Shown here: in pieces, positions 8,383 through 15,413 of the stretch
Position numbering within the stretch: position 1 is the first letter of the stretch
Layout of the letters: every line of letters starts with the position of its first letter
From: JAUWVG01 sp964633715
GTDB taxonomy: Bacteria > Acidobacteriota > Aminicenantia > Aminicenantales > Aminicenantaceae
NCBI GenBank assembly: GCA_964633715.1
Contig: CAZWHQ010000059.1
Span: 1 to 20,372 of the forward strand
Direction of reading: 5' to 3'
Length of the DNA: 20,372 nucleotides
Made by a program: the position numbers and the translations under genes
Notes under the pieces: model-generated
What the model saw: the letters and a program-made list of their open reading frames with translations, nothing else
Database searches by the model: none
What the model was told of the DNA's origin: nothing

Positions 8383-8571
8383 TTATGAATCATCAGTGCA
8401 TTTTATGATTTGTTTAACTATTTTTGGGTGCAGGATTCTTCCACTGTGAAAGGGTAGAATCATTCTTTTTTTCCCTTTCTTGTATATTCTATGGCTTCCT
8501 TTTGATCTAATCATTTCAAAACCATTTTTCAAAAGCAATTTTTCAGCTTGTTACGATGATAATCTTGGCAA
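8383..8571 (-). pseudogene. hicA: hicA toxin gene interrupted by an in-frame stop
   Basis: Translating the minus strand from a TTG at 8571-8569 gives L-P-R-L-S-S, then TAA at 8553-8551, then an open frame of about 55 residues ending at TAA 8385-8383. The continuation 'QAEKLLLKNGFEMIRSKGSH' followed by 'RIYKKGKKRMILPFHSG' matches the HicA mRNA-interferase fold (double-stranded-RNA-binding-like), including the 'GSH' catalytic histidine and the 'P-x-H-x-G' strand. The stop replaces one codon (CAA/AAA to TAA would suffice) and the start is a TTG where ATG would be expected, so the toxin is probably dead or poorly made. It follows hicB by one base. Confidence 0.75.
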
Positions 8572-8572
8572 T

Positions 8573-8797
8573 TTAGCCAATAGCTACCTCTAAGGATGTG
8601 CTCAATATTTCTTTGCTCAGGTATTCTTTTATCTCATCTTCAGACATTGTTTCTAAATACAATTCAGCAGCTTCTTTTATGTTGCTCAATACTTCCTCCA
8701 GAGTATCTCCCTGGGTTTGACATCCTTCAAGCTCAGGACAATAGGCATAATAACCATTTTCATCCTTCTCGATAATTACACTTACTTTATATGACAT
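8573..8797 (-). CDS. hicB: HicB-type antitoxin (short form)
   Basis: This 74-residue protein has the HicB partial RNase-H-like fold: 'SVIIEKDENGYYAYCPELEGCQTQG' type N-terminal half (G15, Y17, P21, G25, C26, then 'GDTLEEVLSNIKEA'). It lacks the C-terminal ribbon-helix-helix/HTH domain of longer HicB proteins, so DNA binding is uncertain; the short form usually acts by masking HicA. A strong RBS (AGGTGGAG, 8803-8810) supports the start. The gene order is hicB then hicA, the reverse of E. coli hicAB, but common for this short family. The partner toxin has an internal stop, leaving an orphan antitoxin. Confidence 0.85.
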   Translation of the reverse strand: MSYKVSVIIEKDENGYYAYCPELEGCQTQGDTLEEVLSNIKEAAELYLETMSEDEIKEYLSKEILSTSLEVAIG

Positions 8798-8883
8798 ATT
8801 CGCTCCACCTAATTGGGATCAAAGTTACTTGATTTATTCAAATTGGATTATATCACCCATAACATCCGCCCGCAATAATGAAT

Positions 8884-8957
8884 CTATTTCAATCCAGCCA
8901 GCCTCTTCTTCGCATCCTCAACTTCAGGGAAGTCGGGATCGGCGTCTTTCTGTGAGA
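8884..8957 (-). pseudogene. Remnant of a TPR-protein 3' end, copy 2 (best preserved)
   Basis: On the minus strand this encodes F-S-Q-K-D-A-D-P-D-F-P-E-V-E-D-A-K-K-R-L-A-G-L-K and an in-frame TAG (8886-8884), the tail of a tetratricopeptide-repeat protein with its own stop. It is only about 24 codons long. Immediately upstream, two bases away, is the stop codon of the aldo/keto reductase gene, so no TPR body exists here. It is the reference copy for the dispersed family. hicB begins about 90 bases downstream. Confidence 0.72.
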
Positions 8958-8958
8958 A

Positions 8959-9914
8959 CTAATACCGCGTTCCTAGGGCCGCATCCATCGGAAAAGCATC
9001 ATTGATATGAGCTAAATCTTTCTCAGTTAAGGTCACATCAAGTGCACCCAGATTTTGCTCTAAATAGGTGCGGTGTTTTGTACCCGGAATTGTGACAATA
9101 TCATCTCCCTGTGCCAAAATCCAAGCCAAGGCCAACTGGGCTGGTGTAACATTTTTGTCTTGAGCAATCTCGGCAATTCGTTCAACCAGAACCAGGTTCT
9201 TGGCAAAATTTTCGCCTTGAAAGCGAGGATTGGTTCGCCGAAAGTCATCCTCAGCCAAATCTTCAAACCGCTTAATTTGACCGGTCAAAAAACCTCGCCC
9301 CAGCGGACTATAAGAGACAAAACTGATCCTTAACTCACGAGTCGTGGATATAATCTCCTGCTCCGGCTCTCGACTCCATAATGAATATTCGGTTTGTAAC
9401 GCGCTAATCGGATGGACCGCTTGTGCCCTTCGGATAATATCCGGCTCTGCTTCAGAGAGGCCAAGATAGCGTATTTTGCCCGCTTGTACCAGTTCAGTCA
9501 TAGCCCCAACAGTCTCCTCAATTGGGACATTTGGGTCAACGCGGTGTTGATAGTACAGGTCGATAGTATCCAGCCCCAATCGTTTGAGGGAAGCATCACA
9601 AGCCGAGCGCACATAATCGGGCTGACCATTAATGCCCAAAAATTCACCCTTTTCATTCCGCATAACACCAAATTTTGTGGCTAAAACGACCTTGTCACGT
9701 CTATCAGTTATCGCTTTTCCTACTAACATCTCATTTGCCAAGGGCCATACATATCAGCCGTATCAAAAAAATTAATCCCCAGGTCAATGGCTCGATGGAG
9801 GGTAGCCATCGACTCCGCCTCTTGGGCTGAACCATAAAACTCCGACATCCCCATACAGCCCAATCCAATGACAGAGATTTCTAAATGGCTGTGTCCTAAT
9901 TTGTGGTATTTCAT
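8959..9914 (-). pseudogene. Aldo/keto reductase, one-base frameshift
   Basis: The N-terminal 58 codons (start ATG 9914-9912, RBS AAGGAG) read 'KLGHSHLEISVIGLGCMGMS' and 'IDLGINFFDTADMYGP'. The remainder continues in another frame from about 9740 as 'ANEMLVGKAITDRRDKVVLA' to the C-terminal 'ALGTRY'. One missing T around 9738-9742 would restore a single 318-residue protein, the normal AKR length. Catalytic residues are all present: D and Y of 'FDTADMYG', K of 'LATKFGV', H of 'YYQHRVDP'. It resembles the IolS/YhdN-like AKR group of NADPH-dependent reductases with broad carbonyl substrates. It is either a recent pseudogene or a sequencing/assembly error. Confidence 0.85.
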
Positions 9915-10072
9915 CGTTGTGTCTCCTTAAAATTTTATTCTAATATCAACATTTTAAACCAAATTTTTCTCATATTTTTTTATCTTGCACTTGATACAAA
10001 GCTGGAGAGTTTTTTAAAGGAATTCGCCCAAGCCCATAATGTTCCTGGACTAAATCCTTCAGTATCAGACCT

Positions 10073-10492
10073 TCAAGACCTCGCTTTCATATCTTGGTAA
10101 CCTTTTTTTATAATTTCTTTTAGAACTTTAATGTCTACATCTGCAAGTTTATTAATATAAAGACAGGATACACTATTCCTATATTTACCCAAATTTTTTA
10201 AAAGCTCTCCAAAATCCTTAAATCCAGGCATGATATAAATAGATAATCTCTGTTTACGGGGAGAGAATCCAGTAAGTGGCCAATCGCCCTCTTGGTTGCT
10301 TCGTTCGGACTTATAATGGTAAGACCCATAACCTATAATGCTATCCCCCCACATGGCAGGCTCTTCTTTTGTTATTTCCCTAAATAGCTTTAAAAGAACT
10401 TTTGCATCTTCTTTTCGGATTTTATTTTCAACAGAATTTACAAATTTTTCAACATTCGCATCAGTTTTTCGAGTTTTTAATTCCGCCATCAT
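10073..10492 (-). CDS. DUF1801 (YdhG/YdeI-like) protein
   Basis: This 139-residue cytoplasmic protein has the DUF1801 core: 'EPAMWGDSIIGYGSYHYKS' in the middle and 'RKQRLSIYIMPGFKDFGELL', then 'CLYINKLADVDIKVLKEII' near the C-terminus. The beta-strand pattern ('G-Y-G', 'L-S-I-Y-I') fits the YdhG-like fold. Function is not known for most members. It starts at a double ATG behind a strong AGGAGG (10496-10501 on the minus strand). It is a single-gene unit between the reductase relic and the AbiE operon, both inside the segment bounded by the tRNA-half repeats, which is the kind of cargo gene often found in islands. Confidence 0.8.
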   Translation of the reverse strand: MMAELKTRKTDANVEKFVNSVENKIRKEDAKVLLKLFREITKEEPAMWGDSIIGYGSYHYKSERSNQEGDWPLTGFSPRKQRLSIYIMPGFKDFGELLKNLGKYRNSVSCLYINKLADVDIKVLKEIIKKGYQDMKARS

Positions 10493-10584
10493 AGTCCTCC
10501 TCTATCGTTTTGGTACAATGATAACACATACCTAAAATTTTGGCTTGAATATGGAGTGCCGTGACCACATTGTGACCATATGAA

Positions 10585-10624
10585 ATATACCTCCGTATAC
10601 CCACGTATACTTCCTTACACCTTC
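10585..10624. repeat. Four 10-bp phased direct repeats (N-TATAC-NNNC)
   Basis: Four units follow one another without gaps: ATATACCTCC, GTATACCCAC, GTATACTTCC, TTACACCTTC. The period of 10 bp is close to one helical turn. The block lies in the 295-bp intergenic space between the divergent DUF1801 and AbiE genes, about 160 bp upstream of the AbiE promoter. It could be a protein-binding array or chance low-complexity. A pair of GTGACCA words (10561-10567, 10572-10578) lies just upstream. Confidence 0.4.
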
Positions 10625-10742
10625 AGATAATTTGTAAGTTTCTGATAGGATTGACTATTACTTTGTTTTGATGTTGGAATGCAGAAATATTTTCATTTAT
10701 TAAAAAGAAAAAATCATTGATCCCAAGATTAATAAATCCTTT

Positions 10743-10773
10743 AGTTGACATATGTGTCAACTATACGTATTAT
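10743..10773 (+). promoter_or_regulatory. AbiE promoter with overlapping inverted-repeat operator
   Basis: A full-consensus -35 (TTGACA, 10745-10750) is separated by exactly 17 bp from TATTAT (10768-10773). The -35 is embedded in an inverted repeat: AGTTGACA (10743-10750), spacer TATG, TGTCAACT (10755-10762). An RBS-like CCGGAG (10778-10783) precedes the ATG at 10788. AbiEi antitoxins are known to repress their own operon by binding inverted repeats at the promoter, so this is the likely AbiEi operator. The sequence features are direct observations; the regulator is inferred. Confidence 0.75.
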
Positions 10774-10787
10774 ATATCCGGAGTTAA

Positions 10788-11558
10788 ATGATGAAATTAT
10801 ACTCGCCAAGAGAAGCCGTTGAGCTATTCCATCTTGTCTTTATGGACCTCTTGGGAAGAAAGGTAGACAAGAAACTTTATGCACTGAAAGGAGGATGCAA
10901 TCTAAGATTTTTTTTCAAAAGCTTTAGGTACTCAGAAGATTTAGACTTGGATGTAAGTACAGTGTTGTCAAAGGATAAATTGCAGGTCATTATGAGCCAG
11001 ATAATTAAATCGAAAACTTTCACACAGATTCTCGATGTCAAGGGGATAAAAATTCAAGAGAGTTCGTCTCCCAAACAAACATATACAACGCAACGATGGA
11101 AGTTTGTTCTCTCAGTGCCACTTTCAAGCATACCACTCCGAACAAAAATTGAGTTCTCCCGACGAGGAATGAAGGCTGGCCTGGCTTTTGATTCGGTGGA
11201 TGCAAATTTAATCCGCGCGTATGAACTTGCTCCTATTTTGGCAAGCCACTATCAGCAAGTGGAAGCTTGTGTGCAAAAAGTGATTACATTGGCAAACCGT
11301 CGTCAGATCCAGGCAAGAGATGTCTTTGACCTCCACCTCTTGCTCACTTCAGGCGTCGATCCAACAGTTGTATTCGACAAGGCTAAAAAATATGTAGACA
11401 AAGCAAAGGATAATGTTTGGATGGTGTCGTATGAAATGTTCAAGAGTCAAGTCATCTCCCATCTTCACCCTGAGTATCAAGCACAATACTCTTCACCAGA
11501 ACTTTGGGACAACATGATTCTGAATGTAGTACATGCCCTAGGAGAATCAAATCCATGA
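10788..11558 (+). CDS. abiEii: AbiEii/AbiGii-family nucleotidyltransferase toxin
   Basis: This 256-residue protein has DUF1814-type (AbiEii, MNT/DNA pol-beta-like) motifs. Motif I is 'LKGGCNLRF' with G35-G36; motif II is 'RYSEDLDLDV' with D51 and D53 as metal-binding aspartates; the later motifs are K164 in 'QKVITLANRR' and 'ARDVFDLHLL' around 176-184 with D178. All expected catalytic residues are visible, so the toxin looks active. Related type IV toxins transfer nucleotides to tRNA acceptor ends and give bacteriostasis or phage defence. It overlaps the next gene by ATGA (11555-11558). Toxin-first order is the reverse of the classical abiEi-abiEii arrangement. Confidence 0.85.
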   Translation: MMKLYSPREAVELFHLVFMDLLGRKVDKKLYALKGGCNLRFFFKSFRYSEDLDLDVSTVLSKDKLQVIMSQIIKSKTFTQILDVKGIKIQESSSPKQTYTTQRWKFVLSVPLSSIPLRTKIEFSRRGMKAGLAFDSVDANLIRAYELAPILASHYQQVEACVQKVITLANRRQIQARDVFDLHLLLTSGVDPTVVFDKAKKYVDKAKDNVWMVSYEMFKSQVISHLHPEYQAQYSSPELWDNMILNVVHALGESNP

Positions 11559-12169
11559 CACTTTCAGAGGCTCTTAAGAAAATTAAAGCGATCTCCCAGC
11601 CAGTATTTCAGACCGCAGATGTTATGGCCGCACTCAATATCCAAAAATCACATGCAAGTAAACTCCTTAGCCGTTTAGCTCGGCAAGAGCATGTTCTTAA
11701 GCTCAAGAGGGGGCTTTGGGCTATTCCCGAAAGTCTAGAGCCATTAGCGATCGTCCAGCATTTGACCGCTCCTTTCCCCAGTTATGTGTCCTTACAAAGT
11801 GCACTTTACTACCATGATATGATCTCTCAGATTCCTGAAGTTATATACTGCGTTTCTTTGGCACGAACAAGAACTTACGAGACTCCTTTTGCAGCGGTTT
11901 CGGTTCATCATATCCCTAGCAGCTTCTTTTTTGGATATGAAGAGAAAGGCGAACATCATGTTAGGATGGCCTCGCCTGAAAAAGCCTTGTTAGACATTTT
12001 TTATCTGAGCCCAACGAAGTCTCGACTCTTTACAGCCCTTCCTGAGGTCGAATTTCCACCGAAATTCAGCATTAATAAGACACACAATATGATTCGAAAG
12101 ATAGAAGACTTACGCCGGAGAACTTTAGTTCTGAATCGGTTTGAGCGGCTTTTGAATCAGACAGAGTAA
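11555..12169 (+). CDS. abiEi: AbiEi-family antitoxin / transcriptional autorepressor
   Basis: Starting at the ATG overlapping the toxin stop gives 204 residues; a 17-codon upstream extension to 11504 would lie wholly inside the toxin gene and lacks an RBS, whereas AGGAG at 11540-11544 fits ATG 11555. Residues 1-60 form a winged-helix ('FQTADVMAALNIQKSHASKL', then 'LKRGLWAIPE'). The rest matches the AbiEi C-terminal domain, with 'YVSLQSALYYHDMISQIPEV' and 'MASPEKALLDIFYLSP', the latter being the most conserved AbiEi stretch. It should neutralise the nucleotidyltransferase and repress the operon through the inverted repeat at 10743-10762. No decay is visible. Confidence 0.87.
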   Translation: MTLSEALKKIKAISQPVFQTADVMAALNIQKSHASKLLSRLARQEHVLKLKRGLWAIPESLEPLAIVQHLTAPFPSYVSLQSALYYHDMISQIPEVIYCVSLARTRTYETPFAAVSVHHIPSSFFFGYEEKGEHHVRMASPEKALLDIFYLSPTKSRLFTALPEVEFPPKFSINKTHNMIRKIEDLRRRTLVLNRFERLLNQTE

Positions 12170-12180
12170 TCAATTTCATC

Positions 12181-12365
12181 ATTTCTGGTGTCTTCACAGT
12201 GTCTATAAGAGAGCTAAATTGCGGTAAAGAGAGATAAAGAGATATAATACAGAAACAATGCAATGTTTCTGAAAATAAATATATTTACAGCGTTTTCAGC
12301 AATTTAGCGACACCCCCCTAAAACGGCTCTGGAGACCATCACTCTATCCACTGAGCTACAGGCGC
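12181..12365 (-). repeat. Direct repeat copy 2: tRNA-Arg 5' half plus AT-rich arm
   Basis: This is the second copy of the module at 7908-8090, in the same orientation and starting only 11 bases after the AbiEi stop. From 12365 leftwards it reads GCGCCTGTAGCTC AGTGGATA, then a D-arm and a more decayed anticodon arm (loop CTCCAGA). The T-arm and 3' acceptor are absent, as in copy 1. The shared arm includes the near-palindrome at 12250-12271 (10 of 11 pairs), the AAATAAATATATTTACAGCG word and the paired GTGTCT words. The copies delimit a 4.2-kb segment carrying HicBA, AKR, DUF1801 and AbiE. Confidence 0.7.
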
Positions 12366-12369
12366 GCAC

Positions 12370-12660
12370 AACAACGATTACTCATTCTATTATTCTAGAC
12401 TCTAAAATTCAATGTTAACAAAATTTTAATCCTTAATAATATGGCCTAAGTATAACCACCGGATCGATCCGAAGCGAGCAGGCCAGGTATCGCTATAGGA
12501 CTGGTTTTTAAGATGTGTGGAAGGGCAAATCAACCGCTTGAATTAAGAACGAAAGCTCCTTCATCTTGACACGGAATCCCCTTTATCTTACCCTGTACTA
12601 TAATGATAAATAAAATTGCTTCATGCTAAGAACGAAACGATATGTCAATCTCCTCACAAG
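12370..12660. other. Intergenic region with palindrome and possible RNA structure
   Basis: No gene is visible. Worth noting are a 12-bp perfect palindrome CGGATCGATCCG (12460-12471) enclosed by GGCCT (12443-12447) and AGGCC (12480-12484), which could close a stem. A weaker CCAG/CTGG hairpin (12483-12504) is followed by five T. A TTGACA at 12566-12571 and a TATAAT at 12599-12604 are present but spaced 27 bp apart, so a promoter for the next gene is likely here but not pinned down. I do not recognise any known riboswitch class. Confidence 0.4.
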
Positions 12661-14775
12661 ATGAAGAAACTTTTTGTCAGGATTTTAATAGCTTTCTTTT
12701 TTGCTGCACCATCCATACAAAGCAAGCCGCTAAATCCACTAATTCTTAAGGAGCCTAAAGCTCTTGGGGAAATGCTCGGCACTATTGTCTGGGCCACTTC
12801 AAGAAATGGCAAATGGGATATTTATAAGATGAATTCTGACGGCTCCGATAAGGTCCGTCTCACAAATGACCAGGAACAAAACGATCATCCGGTTTGGTCT
12901 AAAGATGGCGAATGGATTTACTATGAACGAAATGAGGATATTTATCGAATGCGTCCGGACGGTTCTAATTCTCAGCTTGTTGTGGTAAATGGATCAGAAC
13001 CCGATATCTCTTGGGATAATGAAAAGCTAGTTTATATAGTCGAGGAAGAAGTTAATGGTTCGGAAAAAACCTCAATCATGCTCCTTGATTTGGAAACAGG
13101 AACAACAGAGGAAATAGTCCCGGCTAATACTCCCGGATTAGAAGACTATGCCTTTTTATATCCAACTCTTTCTCCCGATGGCGAGCGGATCGCATTTGCC
13201 TCTACCTATCCGGATCCTTGGTATATTCATATCATGGAGCTAGATGGAAGCAACCGTTTTGAATTTACTTTTGGCTGCCAACCTCATTACCACCCCGATG
13301 GATTAATGCTTGTCTGGATTACCAGCGGTTACCACGAAGTTTACATTGGAACATCTGATGGGATTAACCAAGAGCTATTTGAAGATTCAATTCCAGGACG
13401 TCCACACTGTTATTTCTCGAAATGGTCAAATAATGGTGAATACATCGTCTTTGCAGCAAGTCCTGATTTTGATCACAATACAAGTGATTACGAAATCTAC
13501 ATCAAACCTGTTAATGGAGGAGAGGCAGAACGCTTGACCTTTCATCCAGGAACGGATAAATGGCCAGATCTTTATTTTCCTGATCATCATACACTGACCA
13601 TAGCCACAAGTCCTGGTGGAACGACCGATCCTTCCCCAGGAACTCACTTTTATGAAGTTAATGCAGAAGTGAGTATAAAAGCAACAGCAGATATGAACTA
13701 TACATTCTCAAATTGGAGCGGTGATGCTACTGGGACGACTAACCCAGTCATAATCACTATGGATTCTGACAAGACCGTTACAGCTAACTTCACTCTAAAC
13801 ACCTACACACTGACAACAGGGGCAAGTCCCACTGCAGGTGGCAGTGTGGCTATAGATCCTGATCAAACATCCTACAATCACGGCACAAATGTACAGCTCA
13901 CTGCTGCGGCCAGCACGGACTATACCTTTTCTGGCTGGAGCGGTGATGCTACCGGGACAACTAATCCAGTCACAATCACTATGGATTCTAACAAGACCGT
14001 AACAGCTAACTTCACTCTAAACACTTGCACGCTGACAACAGGGGCAAGTCCCACTGCAGGTGGCAGTGTGGCTATTGATCCAGATTTAGCCTCCTACAAT
14101 CACGGCACAAACGTACAGCTCACTGCTGCGGCTAATACGGGCTATACCTTTTCTGGCTGGGGCGGTGATGCTTCAGGAACGACTAATCCTGTTACAATCA
14201 CGATGGATTCTAACAAGACCGTAACAGCTAACTTCACTTTAAACACCTATGCATTGACAACAGAAGCAAGTCCCACAACAGGCGGCAGTGTGGCTATTGA
14301 TCCAGATTTAGCCTCCTACAATCACGGCACAAACGTACAGCTCACTGCCACAGTTAACACAGGCTATGCCTTTACAAGCTGGAGTGGCGATGCCTCAGGC
14401 TCAGCAAATTCAATAACCATAACCATGGATTCAGATAAATCCATAAAAGCCAATTTTGAAAGAATAGTCTATCCTCCTTTAAATTTTGCAGGTAAAAAAG
14501 AGTTGAATCGCTCGCTCTTTTTTGCAGAATATATCAACACTCTGACCTGGTTGGCCAATCCGGACAATCAGGATATCGTAACATACCGAATTTATCAGGT
14601 TCGGAGAGGGACGCAGCGTTTTGTGGTAGAGGTAAAGGCCACTACATTTATGTATTTGCACCGGAATGTAGGTAAGAACATTGCAGAAAGTTATGCAATT
14701 GAGGCTGTTAACAGAGATGGATTAGTGAGTGCTCAGGCCTTTATTACAGTTCAACAGATAAGAAATAAGAAGTGA
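12661..14775 (+). CDS. Exported beta-propeller protein with InlB-like repeats
   Basis: The ATG at 12661 gives 704 residues and a clean signal peptide ('MKKLFVRILIAFFFAAPSIQS'-like in form); a TTG 15 codons upstream would put a polar stretch before it and is less likely. Residues about 35-300 contain PD40/TolB-like propeller blades ('NGKWDIYKMNSDGSDKVRLT', 'SPDGERIAFAS', 'WSNNGEYIVFAA'). Residues about 306-601 form four 74-residue divergent InlB B-repeats ('YTFSGWSGDA', 'PVTITMDSNKTVTANF'). The last about 100 residues look like a fibronectin-III-type module ('NRSLFFAEYINTLTW', 'YAIEAVNRDGLVSA'). No membrane anchor follows, so it is secreted or periplasmic. Binding or adhesion is a guess from architecture. 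Confidence 0.75.
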   Translation: MKKLFVRILIAFFFAAPSIQSKPLNPLILKEPKALGEMLGTIVWATSRNGKWDIYKMNSDGSDKVRLTNDQEQNDHPVWSKDGEWIYYERNEDIYRMRPDGSNSQLVVVNGSEPDISWDNEKLVYIVEEEVNGSEKTSIMLLDLETGTTEEIVPANTPGLEDYAFLYPTLSPDGERIAFASTYPDPWYIHIMELDGSNRFEFTFGCQPHYHPDGLMLVWITSGYHEVYIGTSDGINQELFEDSIPGRPHCYFSKWSNNGEYIVFAASPDFDHNTSDYEIYIKPVNGGEAERLTFHPGTDKWPDLYFPDHHTLTIATSPGGTTDPSPGTHFYEVNAEVSIKATADMNYTFSNWSGDATGTTNPVIITMDSDKTVTANFTLNTYTLTTGASPTAGGSVAIDPDQTSYNHGTNVQLTAAASTDYTFSGWSGDATGTTNPVTITMDSNKTVTANFTLNTCTLTTGASPTAGGSVAIDPDLASYNHGTNVQLTAAANTGYTFSGWGGDASGTTNPVTITMDSNKTVTANFTLNTYALTTEASPTTGGSVAIDPDLASYNHGTNVQLTATVNTGYAFTSWSGDASGSANSITITMDSDKSIKANFERIVYPPLNFAGKKELNRSLFFAEYINTLTWLANPDNQDIVTYRIYQVRRGTQRFVVEVKATTFMYLHRNVGKNIAESYAIEAVNRDGLVSAQAFITVQQIRNKK
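13576..14463 (+). repeat. Four 222-bp tandem repeats inside the exported protein gene
   Basis: Units begin at about 13576, 13798, 14020 and 14242, each 222 bp (74 codons). The last three share long identical stretches at DNA level, for example the segment encoding 'TTGASPTAGGSVAIDPD' and the one encoding 'SYNHGTNVQLTA'. The first unit is diverged in its first half. Such near-identity at synonymous sites indicates recent duplication or ongoing gene conversion, and the repeat number may vary between strains. Confidence 0.85.
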
Positions 14776-14864
14776 AATGTCACGTTGTATCTGTTGGGCT
14801 CGTAACCTATTGAAACCTATTTATAATAGATTTGAGGGGAGAATTTTCAGTTCTCTACTCTCTC

Positions 14865-14905
14865 CTAGATCCAGCCAGCTGCTTACTGTCATATTAAATC
14901 AGAAA
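14865..14905 (-). pseudogene. Possible remnant of a TPR-protein 3' end, copy 5 (weak)
   Basis: ATCCAGCCAGC at 14870-14880 and scattered matches up to AAATCAG near 14902 align, in the same orientation, with the start of the better copies (ATCCAGCCAGCCTCTTCTTC...CTTCAG). Coding is no longer recognisable. It overlaps the restored stop of the methyltransferase-like gene, so that gene would be flanked by family members on both sides. It may be a chance match. Confidence 0.35.
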
Positions 14906-15413
14906 AGGAAGGAACCTTCTCGTCGTTTTCATATACGCCAAATATTCACCACCAAACTTCTTCCTCTTCCACCCTGGCAGCCACAAATACAAATATAAAA
15001 ACGAAAGTGAATAGCGCAAAACCTAATACAGAAGGAGATTTAAAAAACACTACCACTCCTCCGAGAAGCAGAGAACAATACATTGGATGCCGTATATACT
15101 TGTAGGCACCTATGGTCACAAACTGCTGAGTATCCTCAAAAGTTTCCTCTGGAGAACCAACCTTACGAAGCAGCCAGAAACCATGAAGGGCTAATCCAAG
15201 AGAACTCGCCAAAAATATCCAAGAGATTATTTGATGGACTGATACGGAATCTCGAAACCAACCTCGGACATTGAGAAGAACAAGCGCAGAAAGTCCTTCA
15301 AAAGCAAAGAAACGGGGGAAACGATGCCTATGAGATCTGCTAAGCGTAAAGGCCAAGAGCAGGATAGAAATCAGGATAAAAATCCAGAATTCAATCATTC
15401 CCAAATCTCTCAC
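14894..15413 (-). pseudogene. Isoprenylcysteine carboxyl methyltransferase-like membrane protein, frameshifted
   Basis: The open part (GTG 15413, or ATG 15398) encodes about 150 residues with four hydrophobic segments and the ICMT/PEMT signature 'GAYKYIRHPMYCSLLLGG', followed by 'AARVEEEE'. It then ends abruptly in V-W-W. In the next frame the expected tail reappears at once: K-F-G-G-E-Y-L-A-Y-M-K-T-T-R-R-F-L-P-F-L-I with a stop at 14896-14894. A small deletion near 14958-14966 removing the 'xLK' codons with a phase change explains this. Family members are SAM-dependent methyltransferases of membrane lipids or proteins; most bacterial ones have no known substrate. The lost tail contains the conserved 'FGxEYxxY' region, so activity is doubtful unless this is a sequencing error. 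Confidence 0.78.

Noticed and set aside
9990..10100. Short plus-strand frame (L-D-T-K-L-E-S-F-L-K-E-F...) between the reductase and DUF1801 genes
   Set aside because: It has protein-like composition and could be a gene remnant, but it overlaps the DUF1801 3' end and matches nothing I recognise.
12566..12604. Promoter from TTGACA (12566) to TATAAT (12599)
   Set aside because: The 27-bp spacing is far too long; each box may be chance or belong to a different promoter.
12616..12660. Upstream TTG start for the exported propeller protein
   Set aside because: It would add 15 polar residues ahead of a good signal peptide; ATG 12661 is preferred despite a weak RBS.
13576..14463. CRISPR array
   Set aside because: The periodic repeats are 222 bp, in frame and protein-coding, without spacers.
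14777..14998. 73-codon plus-strand ORF after the repeat protein gene
   Set aside because: It is antisense to the methyltransferase-like gene tail and a TPR-tail remnant, with no RBS and odd composition.
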